From: Amycolatopsis sp. FBCC-B4732
GTDB taxonomy: Bacteria > Actinomycetota > Actinomycetes > Mycobacteriales > Pseudonocardiaceae
Length of the DNA: 64,000 nucleotides
NCBI RefSeq assembly: GCF_023008405.1
Contig: NZ_CP095376.1
Coordinates: forward strand, 7,668,501-7,732,500
Direction: 5' to 3'
Position 1 is the stretch's first letter. Every line of letters begins with the position of its first letter. The position numbers and the translations under genes are program-made. A model generated the notes under the pieces. The model saw only the letters and a program-made list of their open reading frames with translations. It had not been told where the DNA came from and did not search any database. Shown piece by piece: positions 44,489 through 54,058 of this stretch.

Positions 44489-45664
44489 TTACTTCGCACC
44501 CAGCCCTTGCCAGGCCGCCCAGCTGTAGTTCCAGTCCTTGACGTCGGAGTTCATCGGCGGCGACAGCTTCGAGCCGGTGATCTCGACCGGGTCGCCGACC
44601 AGCGCCGAGTCGAAGTAGTCCTTGGCGTCGGCTTCGAGCAGGTTGACGCAGCCGTGGGAGTTGTTGTTCTTCCCGATGTTGGCCGCGTTGTCCTGGTTCT
44701 CGTGGATGAACTCGCCGTGATTGGAGAACCGGCAGGCCCACTTTTTGTTGACGTTGGTGTAGCCGTAGCGGGCGTTGTCGAAGATCGCCGACGGCTCCTT
44801 GCTCATCACCATGTAGGTGCCGTTCGGGGTGTTGCGGTCGACCTCGGCGTCCAGCCCGTTCGCGCACGGGTAGCTCTTGACCTGCGAGCCGCCGCGGTAG
44901 ACGTGCATCTGGTGCTCGGGCGTGCTGATCTTGACGACCTGGTTGCGGCCGATCTTGAACTTCGTGGTGACGTCGGTCTTGCCGTACGCGCCACCGCCGA
45001 GCTCGACGCCGTAGAGCTTCGCCTCGACGCTCACGGTGATGTTCTGCGGCCAGTACTCCTTCGGCCGGTAGTCGACCTGGCTGTCCGACAGCCAGCCCCA
45101 GGCACCTTCGACGTCCTTGTCCGTCTTCACGGACAGGGCCTTCTCGACGGCCGCGCGGTCCTTGACCGGCGACGCGAACTTGACGCTGATCGGCATGGCC
45201 ACGCCGACCGTCTGGTTGTCGACGGGGTTGAGCGTGGCGCGGACCTGCTTGGCCGGGCTGATCGTGGTGAACGTGCCGGCGAGCTCGGCCGGCTTGCCGT
45301 CGGTGCCCGTGGCCTTGGCCGCGTAGGTGTAGGTCTTGCCGTAGCCGAGGGGCTCGGAGCTGGTCCAGGTGAGCCCGTCGGGCGCGGTGTCGCCCTTGAC
45401 GGCCTTGCCGCCCTCGGCGGTCACCTTGCACTCGGTGAGCTTGCCGTCGGCGACCTTGATCACCACGGGCTTGAGCACCGCGGCGTCCTTGGCGCCGACC
45501 GCCGGCTCGGCCGTGATCTTCGCCACGGGCTGCGCGCTTTCCCCGTCGGCGCCCGCCGCCCCGGTGGGCAGCGCGGTGCCGTCGTTCGTGCTCGAACACG
45601 CCGCGGCCACGAGTGCGGCCCCCGCCGCGAGCGCGGCTTTGAAGACCGTGCGCCGTCCGATCAC
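44489..45664 (-). CDS. L,D-transpeptidase lipoprotein (LprQ-like)
   Basis: 391 aa. Lipoprotein signal (VFKAALAAGAALVAAAC, lipobox VAAAC), two Ig-like domains (about 50-140 and 145-255), and the YkuD catalytic domain with the signature HENQDNAANIG and SHGCVNLLEADAKDYF, whose Cys attacks the tetrapeptide to make 3-3 peptidoglycan links. Resembles LprQ/LdtMt5-type enzymes next to murB in M. tuberculosis. GTG at 45664; the open frame upstream is not part of the signal peptide. The 159 bp upstream hold the palindrome at 45776. Confidence 0.92.
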   Translation of the reverse strand: MIGRRTVFKAALAAGAALVAAACSSTNDGTALPTGAAGADGESAQPVAKITAEPAVGAKDAAVLKPVVIKVADGKLTECKVTAEGGKAVKGDTAPDGLTWTSSEPLGYGKTYTYAAKATGTDGKPAELAGTFTTISPAKQVRATLNPVDNQTVGVAMPISVKFASPVKDRAAVEKALSVKTDKDVEGAWGWLSDSQVDYRPKEYWPQNITVSVEAKLYGVELGGGAYGKTDVTTKFKIGRNQVVKISTPEHQMHVYRGGSQVKSYPCANGLDAEVDRNTPNGTYMVMSKEPSAIFDNARYGYTNVNKKWACRFSNHGEFIHENQDNAANIGKNNNSHGCVNLLEADAKDYFDSALVGDPVEITGSKLSPPMNSDVKDWNYSWAAWQGLGAK

Positions 45665-45775
45665 CGAAAACCTCCCGAGTTCCCCCGCCGACCAGCGAGT
45701 CCAAGCCCTTAGCGCTGGTGGCACGTCCGACGTTACCCGCCGAAAGGTAAAAACCATCCGATCAGGTAGCTACGC

Positions 45776-45789
45776 CTTTGTCGACAAAG
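45776..45789. promoter_or_regulatory. 14-bp perfect palindrome upstream of the L,D-transpeptidase gene
   Basis: CTTTGTCGACAAAG, about 112 bp upstream of the transpeptidase start and 35 bp beyond the murB end. Candidate operator; no regulator can be assigned. Confidence 0.4.
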
Positions 45790-45823
45790 ACGTCTCATCC
45801 ACGTCCAGGTTGCCCGGTTCGGC

Positions 45824-46879
<1,056 letters not shown>

Positions 46880-46903
46880 CCGCCTGACGGTACTGTCCGG
46901 CTC

Positions 46904-47410
46904 ATGGGATCCCGGATCGAGCACCGTGCTGAGTTCGCCGCCGACGTGGCCGCCGTCTACGCCGCGGTGTCCGGCGAGGACGCGCTGCGGGCCCGGCTGG
47001 CGGAGCTCGGCGGGCACGACGCCGAACTGCTGTCGTACGACGTTTCCGACACCGGCCTGACCTACCGGCTGCGGCAGGGCATCAGCGCGGACAAGCTGCC
47101 GTCGGCGGTGCGGACGCTGCACAAGGGCGACCTGATCGTGACCCGGACGCAGACCTGGCGCGTGAGCAAGGACGGCACCGGCCACCAGGGCCAGGCGTCG
47201 GTCGAGGTCGGCGGGGTCCCGGGCGAGATCGCCGCGCGGACGGCGGTGCTGGCCAACGGCGACACGACCGTGCTGCGGACGAGCGGCGAGGTGACGGTCC
47301 GGATCCCGCTGTTCGGCGGGAAGCTGGAGAGCGTGATCGCCGAGCAGGTCACGAAGCTGCTGGAGCACGAAGCCGAATTCACCGCGAAGTGGCTGGCCGG
47401 GGCCGCCTGA
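46904..47410 (+). CDS. DUF2505 family protein (SRPBCC-like)
   Basis: 168 aa. SRPBCC-type fold: RIEHRAEFAADVAAVYAAVSGEDALRARLAELGG, LTYRLRQGISADKLPS, VRTLHKGDLIVTRTQTW, and a C-terminal helix ESVIAEQVTKLLEHEAEFTAKWL. Actinobacterial family of unknown function; a hydrophobic ligand pocket is likely by fold. ATG at 46904. Overlaps the methyltransferase start by 22 bp. Confidence 0.85.
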   Translation: MGSRIEHRAEFAADVAAVYAAVSGEDALRARLAELGGHDAELLSYDVSDTGLTYRLRQGISADKLPSAVRTLHKGDLIVTRTQTWRVSKDGTGHQGQASVEVGGVPGEIAARTAVLANGDTTVLRTSGEVTVRIPLFGGKLESVIAEQVTKLLEHEAEFTAKWLAGAA

Positions 47411-48189
47411 GCCCGGTCGGCGCGCCGACCCGCGGCACGACGAACCCGAACCGCCTGCGCCGGGTCGACCGGTGGATCGCGTCGGCGCCGGCCACGACCC
47501 GGCTGCTGCGCGCGGCCCCGGACCCGCTGGTCGTCGACCTCGGCTACGGCGCTTCCCCGGTGACGACGGTCGAGCTGGCCCGCTGGGTGCGGCGGGTCCG
47601 GCCGGACGTCCGGGTGCTCGGCCTGGAACTGGACCCGGTGCGCGTCGCGGCCGCGTTGCCCGCCGCGGCACCGCCGCTGCTGGACTTCCGCCGGGGCGGG
47701 TTCGAGCTGGCGGGCACCCGGCCGGCGCTGGTGCGCGCCTTCAACGTGCTGCGGCAGTACGCGGAGGACGAGGTCGCGGGCGCGTGGGAGCTGGTGCTGG
47801 CCTCGATGGCGCCCGGCGGCCTGCTGGTCGAGGGCACCTGCGACGAGATCGGGCGGCTGTCGACGTGGGTGCTGGTGTCGTCGGCCGGGCCGGTCTCCCT
47901 GACGCTCTCGCTGCGGCTGGCCGGGCTCGACCGGCCCTCGACGATCGCCGAACGGCTGCCGAAGGCGCTGATCCACCGGAACGTACCGGGCGAGCGGGTG
48001 CACGCGCTGCTGTCGGCGCTGGACACCTGCTGGGCGACGGCGGCGCCGCACCAGGCGTTCGGGGTCCGCTCGCGCTGGCTGGAGGCGGTCCGGCTGCTGG
48101 CCGCGCGCGGCTGGCCGGTGCTCGGGCCGCCGTCCCGGATCCGGCTGGGCGAGCTGACCGTGCCGTGGGATTCGGTCGCCCCCGCCTGA
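47389..48189 (+). CDS. SAM-dependent methyltransferase-like protein
   Basis: 266 aa class I Rossmann protein. SAM motif I-like DLGYGASPVTTVELARWVRR (the usual GxGxG is reduced to GYGAS) and acidic loop LGLELDPVRV; later MAPGGLLVEGTCDEIGRLSTWV. Motif I is atypical, so methyl transfer is plausible but not certain. GTG at 47389 overlaps the DUF2505 end; a start near 47461 is possible. No near neighbour suggests a substrate. Confidence 0.75.
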   Translation: MAGRGRLSPVGAPTRGTTNPNRLRRVDRWIASAPATTRLLRAAPDPLVVDLGYGASPVTTVELARWVRRVRPDVRVLGLELDPVRVAAALPAAAPPLLDFRRGGFELAGTRPALVRAFNVLRQYAEDEVAGAWELVLASMAPGGLLVEGTCDEIGRLSTWVLVSSAGPVSLTLSLRLAGLDRPSTIAERLPKALIHRNVPGERVHALLSALDTCWATAAPHQAFGVRSRWLEAVRLLAARGWPVLGPPSRIRLGELTVPWDSVAPA

Positions 48190-48252
48190 ACGTTCACCGG
48201 GGCACCCCCGCTGCGTCACCCCGAAGTGACCTGCGGTGATCACCATTGAGCC

Positions 48253-48954
48253 GTGGAACTCCTGGGGCAGGTCACCGAGCTGCTGCGCGGCGCGCTCGGC
48301 TCGCCGTGGCTGTGGGTGGTCGTCTTCGCGGTGTCCGGGTTGGACGCTCTGCTGCCGTTCATGCCCAGCGAAACGACCGTCGTCACCGTCGCCGTCCTGC
48401 TCGGGCCCGATCCCGCGCAGCTGACCGCGCTCGCCGCCGTCGCGGCCGGCGGGGCGTGGGCGGGAGACTGCCTCGGGTACGCCGTCGGGCGGTCCGCGGG
48501 GCCGCGGGCCGTCGCGTGGCTGCAGCGCGGACCGGAGGGGCAACGCCGCTACGGGTGGGCGCGCGACCAGGTCCGGCGCAACGGCGGGCTGCTCATCATC
48601 GCCGCCCGCTACCTGCCCGGCGGGCGCGTCGCCAGCTCGCTCGCGAACGGCAGCCTGGGCTACCCGCTGCCGCGGTTCGTCGTGCTCGACCTCGCCGGTG
48701 CCGCGATCTGGGCGGTGTACAGCGTGCTGATCGGCCTGGCCGGCGGCGCCGCGTTCGCCGACGAGCCGGGCAAGGGCCTGCTGCTGTCGTTCAGCCTCGG
48801 CCTGGGCCTGGTCTTCGCCATCGAAGCCGGCCGGCGGCTACGGTCGGCCCACGCTCGAAGCGATCGACGTCCACGCCGAGGCGCTGAAGCGGGCGGCGCT
48901 GCGGGCCGGCCCGGTGACCCCGGTGCCGAACTGTCCGAAGTGGACTGTCCATGA
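48253..48954 (+). CDS. DedA-like (VTT domain) membrane protein with a foreign C-terminus
   Basis: 233 aa. DedA core in residues 1-195: LDALLPFMPSETTVVTVAVLLG, GAWAGDCLGYAVGRSAGPR, ARYLPGGRVASSLANGSLGYPLPRFVVLDLAGAAIWAVYSVLIGLAGGAAFAD and the helix LLLSFSLGLGLVFAIEAGRRLR. The last 35 residues (SAHARSDRRPRRGAEAGG) are a nonsense read-through of DNA that encodes, in another frame, a piece of a maleylpyruvate-isomerase-like protein. The natural end of the DedA protein was probably about residue 196. GTG at 48253. Confidence 0.82.
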   Translation: MELLGQVTELLRGALGSPWLWVVVFAVSGLDALLPFMPSETTVVTVAVLLGPDPAQLTALAAVAAGGAWAGDCLGYAVGRSAGPRAVAWLQRGPEGQRRYGWARDQVRRNGGLLIIAARYLPGGRVASSLANGSLGYPLPRFVVLDLAGAAIWAVYSVLIGLAGGAAFADEPGKGLLLSFSLGLGLVFAIEAGRRLRSAHARSDRRPRRGAEAGGAAGRPGDPGAELSEVDCP

Positions 48955-49015
48955 CCTGGTGGACCCGGCGCCGACGTCTACCGCGTGCGCCGGGCGTCCG
49001 TCACGGACGACCTAG
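48842..49015 (+). pseudogene. Remnant of a mycothiol-dependent maleylpyruvate isomerase-like (DinB/MDMPI) gene
   Basis: In the +1 frame relative to the DedA gene, 48842-48957 reads RPTLEAIDVHAEALKRAAL then VPNCPKWTVHDLV, the N-terminal signature of MDMPI_N proteins (CPGWTVxDLV). After DLV the similarity stops, and TAG follows at 49013. The rest of the domain is absent; no intact copy is nearby. A deletion that fused it to the DedA 3' end would explain both genes. Confidence 0.65.
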
Positions 49016-49058
49016 CACCACTCGCGGCGCCCTGACCAGCGCGAGGGAGAATGCCGTC

Positions 49059-49925
49059 GTGACCGCTCCCGAACGCCGCTACGTCATCACCTTCGGCTGC
49101 CCCGACCGCACCGGCATCATCGCCCGGATCTCCGGGTTCCTCGCCGAGCACGGCGGCTGGATCGTCGAAGCGGCCTACCACACCGACCCGGACACCGGCT
49201 GGTTCTTCACCCGCCAGGTCGTCCGGGCCGACTCGCTGCCGTTCGACGCCGCCGGGCTGCGCGCGCGCTTCGGCGCGGTGGCCGCGGACCTGTCCGCGGA
49301 GTCGAGCTGGCAGGTCAGCGACACCGGCGAGCGGCGCCGCGCGGTGGTGCTCGTCTCGAAGGCCGGGCACTGCCTGTACGACCTGCTCGGCCGGGTCGCC
49401 TCCGGCGAGCTCGACGTCGACATCGCGGCGGTGATCGGCAACCACGAGTCCCTCGCCGACATCACCCGCGCGCACGGCATCCCGTTCCACCACGTGCCGT
49501 TCCCGGCCGGGGGCAAGGAAGCCGCGTTCGAGGAGGTCCGCGAGCTGGTCGACGAGCACGACCCGCACGCGGTGGTGCTGGCCCGGTTCATGCAGATCCT
49601 GCCCGCGGACCTGTGCCGCGACTGGGCCGGGCGGGCGATCAACATCCACCACAGCTTCCTGCCGTCGTTCGTCGGCGCGAAGCCGTACCACCAGGCCCAC
49701 ACCCGCGGCGTGAAGCTGGTCGGCGCGACCTGCCACTACGTGACGGCGGACCTCGACGCGGGCCCGATCATCGACCAGGACGTCATCCGCGTCGACCACG
49801 GCGACTCGGTCGAGGACATGGTCCGCAAGGGCCGCGACATCGAGAAGGTGACGCTGGCCCGCGGCCTGCGCTGGCACCTGGAGAACCGGGTGCTGGTGCA
49901 CGGCAACCGCACCGTGGTGTTCTGA
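49059..49925 (+). CDS. purU: Formyltetrahydrofolate deformylase
   Basis: Releases formate from 10-formyl-THF, balancing one-carbon pools. 288 aa. N-terminal ACT domain (YVITFGCPDRTGIIARISGFLAEHGGWIVEAAYHTD), then the formyl transferase fold: VSKAGHCLYDLLGRVASGELDVDIAAVIGNHESL, ARFMQILPADLC, and the active-site INIHHSFLPSFVGAKPYHQA ... VGATCHYVTADLDAGPIIDQD. GTG at 49059 with GGGAGA 8 bp upstream; the longer reading upstream is spurious. Confidence 0.94.
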   Translation: MTAPERRYVITFGCPDRTGIIARISGFLAEHGGWIVEAAYHTDPDTGWFFTRQVVRADSLPFDAAGLRARFGAVAADLSAESSWQVSDTGERRRAVVLVSKAGHCLYDLLGRVASGELDVDIAAVIGNHESLADITRAHGIPFHHVPFPAGGKEAAFEEVRELVDEHDPHAVVLARFMQILPADLCRDWAGRAINIHHSFLPSFVGAKPYHQAHTRGVKLVGATCHYVTADLDAGPIIDQDVIRVDHGDSVEDMVRKGRDIEKVTLARGLRWHLENRVLVHGNRTVVF

Positions 49926-49945
49926 CGCGGTTGCCGTGCTCTTCC

Positions 49946-50995
49946 TCAGGCGCCGATCGTCTTGGCGTCGATCACGAAGCGGTAGCGCACGTCGGAGTTC
50001 TCGACGCGCTCGTAGGCCTCGTTGACCTTGGCGGCCGGGATCGTCTCGATCTCCGCGCCGATGCCGTGCTTCGCGCAGAAGTCCAGCATCTCCTGGGTCT
50101 CCGCGATGCCGCCGATCATCGAGCCGGCCAGCACCTTGTTGCCGCCGAGCAGCGAGAACGCGTTGTAGTTCAGCGGCTCGCCGGGCGCGCCGACGTTGAC
50201 CATCGCACCGCCGACCTTGAGCAGGCCCAGGTAGGCGTCGATCGGCAGCTTGGCCGACACGGTGTTGAGGATGACGTCGAACTTGCCCTTGAGGACGTCG
50301 AACGTCGCTTCGTCGCTGGTCGCGTAGTAGTCGGTCGCGCCGAGCTTCAGGCCGTCTTCCTGCTTCTTGAGGCTCTGGCTCAGCACGGTCACCTCGGCGC
50401 CCATCGCGGCGGCGATCTTGACGCCCATGTGCCCGAGCCCGCCGAGGCCGATCACGGCGACCTTCTTGCCGGGGCCGGCGCCCCAGTGGTGCAGCGGCGA
50501 GTAGGTGGTGATGCCCGCGCACAGCAGCGGCGCGGCGACGTCGAGGTCGATGCCTTCGGGGATGCGGCAGACGAAGGCGTCCTTCACGACGATCTGGTTG
50601 CTGTAGCCGCCGTAGGTGTTCTCGCCGTCGAAGCCGACGCCGTTGTAGGTCTGGACGTTGCCCTTGACGCAGAACTGCTCGGTGCCGGCCAGGCAGTATT
50701 CGCACTCGCCGCAGGAGTCGACCATACAGCCGACGCCGACGCGATCGCCGACCTGGTACTTCGTGACGTCCGAGCCGACCGCGGCGACGACGCCGGCGAT
50801 CTCGTGACCCGGGACCATCGGGAAGATCGCCTGGCCCCAGTCTTCCTTGGCCTGGTGGATGTCGCTGTGGCAGATGCCGGCGTAGGCGATGTCGATCAGG
50901 ACGTCGTCGGCACGCAGGTCACGGCGCTCGATCGTGGTCGGTGCGAGCGGCGCACCCGGCGCCGGTGCGGCAATGGCGTGCGTGGTGGTGCTCAT
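49946..50995 (-). CDS. Zinc-dependent NAD(P) alcohol dehydrogenase (YahK-like)
   Basis: 349 aa medium-chain dehydrogenase. Catalytic Zn ligands: Cys in [15 protein letters not shown], His-Glu in [12 protein letters not shown]; structural Zn Cys set in [16 protein letters not shown]; nucleotide-binding [30 protein letters not shown]. Closest by pattern to bacterial aldehyde reductases of the YahK/AdhC group. ATG at 50995. Divergent from the TetR gene; two inverted repeats (51029-51068) lie between them. Confidence 0.92.
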   Translation of the reverse strand: MSTTTHAIAAPAPGAPLAPTTIERRDLRADDVLIDIAYAGICHSDIHQAKEDWGQAIFPMVPGHEIAGVVAAVGSDVTKYQVGDRVGVGCMVDSCGECEYCLAGTEQFCVKGNVQTYNGVGFDGENTYGGYSNQIVVKDAFVCRIPEGIDLDVAAPLLCAGITTYSPLHHWGAGPGKKVAVIGLGGLGHMGVKIAAAMGAEVTVLSQSLKKQEDGLKLGATDYYATSDEATFDVLKGKFDVILNTVSAKLPIDAYLGLLKVGGAMVNVGAPGEPLNYNAFSLLGGNKVLAGSMIGGIAETQEMLDFCAKHGIGAEIETIPAAKVNEAYERVENSDVRYRFVIDAKTIGA

Positions 50996-51028
50996 GGAAC
51001 CCTCCAGGTTCAAGTACCGTTGGTCCTC

Positions 51029-51068
51029 GTAAGAGGTCTCTTACATGTCTACGTAAGAGAGGTCTTAC
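51029..51068. promoter_or_regulatory. Two TetR operators between the alcohol dehydrogenase and TetR genes
   Basis: GTAAGAGGTCTCTTAC (51029-51044) is an inverted repeat with 7-bp arms; GTAAGAGAGGTCTTAC (51053-51068) has 6-bp arms. Centres are 24 bp apart, two helical turns plus 3 bp. The first is 34 bp upstream of the dehydrogenase start, the second 18 bp upstream of the regulator start, so one protein could repress both. Confidence 0.75.
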
Positions 51069-51086
51069 ATATTTCGATCGGGAGAT

Positions 51087-51698
51087 GTGAACCAGCTCAT
51101 GGGCGGCAAGTACCACCACGGCGACCTCCGCGGCGAACTCGTGCGCGTCTCCCTCGACCTCATCGCGGAGCAGGGGCTGGCCGGCTTCTCGGTCGCCGAG
51201 GTCGCCCGGCGCGCGAAGGTCAGCCCGGGCGCGCCTTACCGCCACTTCGCCGACCGCGAGAGCCTGCTCGCCGAGGTCGCGTGCACGATCGCCTGCCAGC
51301 TCGCCGAGCGCGTCGCCACCGCGGCGGCCGAGCACACCGACCCGGCGGACGCACTGGCCGCGGCGGCCGGCGCGTACACCCGCTACCTGATCGAGCGGCG
51401 GGCCGGGATGAACGTCCTCTACGCCGACGGCCTGCACGGCCCCGAGCAGACCGAGCTGCACGAACAGACCCGTCGGCTGACCGACGAGTTCCTGATGCGC
51501 TGCCTGGCGGTCGCGCCGGACCCGGCGACGGCGCTGGAGCTGATGGAGCAGCTGTTCACCCAGGCGCACGGCTACGGCACGTTCCAGCTCGACGGCGTCT
51601 TCGTGAAGCACGGCTATTCGGTGGACCTGGTGGTCGAGAAGTCGACGACGGCGGCCCGCATCGCGATCGCGGGCCGGACTGTCGGTGCGGCGCGCTAG
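51087..51698 (+). CDS. TetR/AcrR family transcriptional regulator
   Basis: 203 aa. HTH at residues 20-60 (HHGDLRGELVRVSLDLIAEQGLAGFSVAEVARRAKVSPGAPYRHFADRESLLAEV), then a helical ligand-binding half (YTRYLIERRAGMNVLYADGLHGPEQTELHEQTRRL). GTG at 51087; the ATG at 51099 (MGGKYHHGDL) also fits. Regulates, by position and the two operators, the divergent alcohol dehydrogenase. An aldehyde or alcohol is a plausible inducer, which is inference. Confidence 0.88.
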   Translation: MNQLMGGKYHHGDLRGELVRVSLDLIAEQGLAGFSVAEVARRAKVSPGAPYRHFADRESLLAEVACTIACQLAERVATAAAEHTDPADALAAAAGAYTRYLIERRAGMNVLYADGLHGPEQTELHEQTRRLTDEFLMRCLAVAPDPATALELMEQLFTQAHGYGTFQLDGVFVKHGYSVDLVVEKSTTAARIAIAGRTVGAAR

Positions 51699-51707
51699 CT
51701 TGGACGC

Positions 51708-52322
51708 ATGGGGATCATCGACTCACACGAGGCCTTGCGGGACCTGATCGGCGAAGCCAAGCCGATCACCCAGCAGAAGATCATCGACCGGATCGACGAG
51801 CACGCGCGGAACCTGATCGCGCACTCGCCGTTCGTCCTGCTGGCGACGTCCGCTCCCGACGGCAGCTGCGACGTCTCGCCGCGGGGCGACCCCGCGGGCT
51901 CCGTCCTGGTGCTCGACCACAAGACCCTCGTGCTCGCCGACCGCCCCGGCAACAAGCTGATCGACAGCTTCCGCAACATCATCGACAACCCGCACGCCGG
52001 CCTGCTGTTCCTGGTGCCGGGGATGAACGAGACGCTCCGGGTGAACGGTCGCGCGAAGCTGGTCTCGGACGCGCCCTTCTTCGACTCGCTGGTGGTGCGG
52101 GGCAAGCGGCCGAAGCTCGCGGTGGTCGTCGAGGTCGAAGAGCTGTACATGCACTGCGCGAAGGCGTTCCTGCGGTCCTCGCTGTGGGACCCGGCGACCT
52201 GGCCGGACCGCTCGACGCTGCCGACGCTCGGCACGATCATGCGCGACCAGATGGCGCTGCCCATGTCGGCGGAAGAACTCGACGCGGGACTCAACGAACG
52301 GGCGCTGACCCAGCAATACTGA
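51708..52322 (+). CDS. Pyridoxamine 5'-phosphate oxidase-like FMN-binding protein
   Basis: 204 aa split-barrel flavoprotein of the MSMEG_1061/DUF447-like type: ITQQKIIDRIDEHARNLIAHSPFVLLATSAPDGSCDVSPRGDPAGSVLVLDHKTLVLADRPGNKLIDSFRNIIDNP, FLVPGMNETLRVNGRAKLVSD. Reaction unknown; relatives reduce cofactor-like or xenobiotic substrates with F420 or FMN. ATG at 51708, 9 bp after the TetR stop, so it may be in the TetR transcript. Followed at 4 bp by the HAD gene. Confidence 0.86.
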   Translation: MGIIDSHEALRDLIGEAKPITQQKIIDRIDEHARNLIAHSPFVLLATSAPDGSCDVSPRGDPAGSVLVLDHKTLVLADRPGNKLIDSFRNIIDNPHAGLLFLVPGMNETLRVNGRAKLVSDAPFFDSLVVRGKRPKLAVVVEVEELYMHCAKAFLRSSLWDPATWPDRSTLPTLGTIMRDQMALPMSAEELDAGLNERALTQQY

Positions 52323-52326
52323 ACCC

Positions 52327-52950
52327 ATGCTCTGCGTCTTCGACGTCAACGAGACCCTGCTCGACCTCGCCGCCATGGACGCCGTCGTCGGCGGGCCCGA
52401 CGTGCGGCGGGAGTGGTTCGGGCTGGCCATCCACACGGTCCTGACCGTGACGGCCACCGGCGGCTACCGCGACTTCGCGGGCATCGCCGGGGAAGCCGCG
52501 ATCGAGGTCGCCGACCGGCACGGGCGGGAAGTGGACCTCGCGAAGGTCGCCGCGGGTCTGCGCTCGCTGCCCGCGCACCCGGACGTCGAGCCCGGCCTCG
52601 CGAAGCTGCGCGAAAAGGGACACACCGTCGTCGCGCTGACGAACTCGCCGCTCGCCACCGCCGAGGCGCAGCTGCAGAACGCCGGGCTGGCGCCGCTGCT
52701 CGACCGGATCTTCTCGGCCGAGCAGGTCGGCAGGCTCAAGCCGGCGCCCGAGCCGTACCGCCAGGTCGTGGCCGCGTACCCCGGGATGCGGGCGGTGATG
52801 ATCGCGGCGCACGACTGGGACATCGCGGGCGCCCAGGCGGCGGGCCTCGAGACGGCGTTGCTCACCCGTCCCGGCGTCCGCCCGCTGCCCGGTTCGCCCG
52901 CGCCCACCTACACCGCGTCGACCCTGCCGGAGCTGGCCGGACTGCTCTAG
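52327..52950 (+). CDS. Haloacid dehalogenase type II-like HAD hydrolase
   Basis: 207 aa. Motif I FDVNETLLDL (Asp nucleophile near residue 6), cap-domain helices, motif II ALTNSPLATA (Ser/Thr), motif III Lys in EQVGRLKPAPEPY and motif IV MIAAHDWDIAGAQAAG. The pattern of FDVNxTLLD plus HDWD is that of L-2-haloacid dehalogenases, but general HAD phosphatases share it. ATG at 52327. Convergent with the MDR gene; the stops overlap by 4 bp. Confidence 0.88.
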   Translation: MLCVFDVNETLLDLAAMDAVVGGPDVRREWFGLAIHTVLTVTATGGYRDFAGIAGEAAIEVADRHGREVDLAKVAAGLRSLPAHPDVEPGLAKLREKGHTVVALTNSPLATAEAQLQNAGLAPLLDRIFSAEQVGRLKPAPEPYRQVVAAYPGMRAVMIAAHDWDIAGAQAAGLETALLTRPGVRPLPGSPAPTYTASTLPELAGLL

Positions 52951-53963
52951 CCGGCGATGCGGACCAGCATCTTGCCGGTGTTGGCCCCGGACAGCAGGCC
53001 GAGGAACGCCTCGGGCGCGTTGCGGATGCCGTCGACGAAGGTCTCCGAGTACTTGATCTGCCCGGACTGCACCAGCGGCGCGATCTCGGTGACGAACTGC
53101 TGCTGCAGGCCCCAGTGGTCCAGCACCAGCAGGCCGCGGATGGTGATCCGCTTGGCGATGATCTGCGAGAGGTTGCGCGGCGCCGGCGTCGCCTCGGTGG
53201 CGTTGTACTGCGAGATCATCCCGCAGACGGCGATGCGGCCGTGCACGGTGATCGCGTCGATCGCCGCTTCGAGGTGCTCGCCGCCGACGTTGTCGAAGTA
53301 GACGTCGATGCCCTCGGGCGCCGCGGCGTGCAGCTGCTCGGCGACCGGGCCGTCCTTGTAGTTGAAGGCCGCGTCGAAGCCGAGGTCGTCGATCAGGTGG
53401 CGGACCTTCTCCGCCGAACCCGCCGAGCCGATGACCCGCTTGGCGCCCTTCAGCTTCGCGAGCTGCCCGACGAGCGAGCCGACCGCACCGGCCGCGCCGG
53501 AGACGAACACCGTGTCGCCCGGCTTGAACTCGGCCGACTCCAGCAGACCCGCGTACGCCGTGAGGCCCGGCATGCCGAGCACGCCGAGGTACGTCGACAG
53601 CGGCGCGGCGTCGCCGTCCACCTTGACGAACCGCTTGGCGTCGAGCACGGCGTGCGTGCGCCAGCCGGCCTGGTGGAGCACGTGGTCGCCCGGCTTCACG
53701 CCGTCCACGTGGGACTCGACGACCTCGCCGACCGCCCCGCCGTTCATGACCTCGCCCACCTCGAACGGCGGCGCGTAGGACTTCACGTCCCGCATCCGGC
53801 CGCGCATGGCCGGGTCGACGCTCATGACCAGGTTGCGCACCAGGATCTGGCCCTCGCCCGCAGCGGGGATCTCGGTGTCCACGATCTCGAAGTTGTCGTG
53901 CGTGGGGACGCCGTGCGGGCGGGACGCGAGCCGGATCTCGGTCGCCTGGGTGGGTGCGTTCAC
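52947..53963 (-). CDS. NADP-dependent oxidoreductase (MDR, CurA/leukotriene B4 dehydrogenase-like)
   Basis: 338 aa medium-chain reductase without Zn. NADP-binding VFVSGAAGAVGSLVGQLAKLKGAKRVIGSAGS, YFDNVGGEHLEAAI and IAKRITIRGLLVLDH; N-terminal ARKEP-type segment AMRGRMRDVKSYAPPFEVGEVM. Reduces C=C bonds of enones in relatives. GTG at 53963 with GAGGAG upstream. No partner gene suggests the substrate. Confidence 0.9.
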   Translation of the reverse strand: MNAPTQATEIRLASRPHGVPTHDNFEIVDTEIPAAGEGQILVRNLVMSVDPAMRGRMRDVKSYAPPFEVGEVMNGGAVGEVVESHVDGVKPGDHVLHQAGWRTHAVLDAKRFVKVDGDAAPLSTYLGVLGMPGLTAYAGLLESAEFKPGDTVFVSGAAGAVGSLVGQLAKLKGAKRVIGSAGSAEKVRHLIDDLGFDAAFNYKDGPVAEQLHAAAPEGIDVYFDNVGGEHLEAAIDAITVHGRIAVCGMISQYNATEATPAPRNLSQIIAKRITIRGLLVLDHWGLQQQFVTEIAPLVQSGQIKYSETFVDGIRNAPEAFLGLLSGANTGKMLVRIAG

Positions 53964-54058
53964 CGTCGAACTCCTCAAGTCGGTCGAAGCGGGGCAGGCG
54001 CCCCGGATTCCACCGGGTAGAACCGGCTAACCGGGGCGCACATTCCGATTGTGACGCG

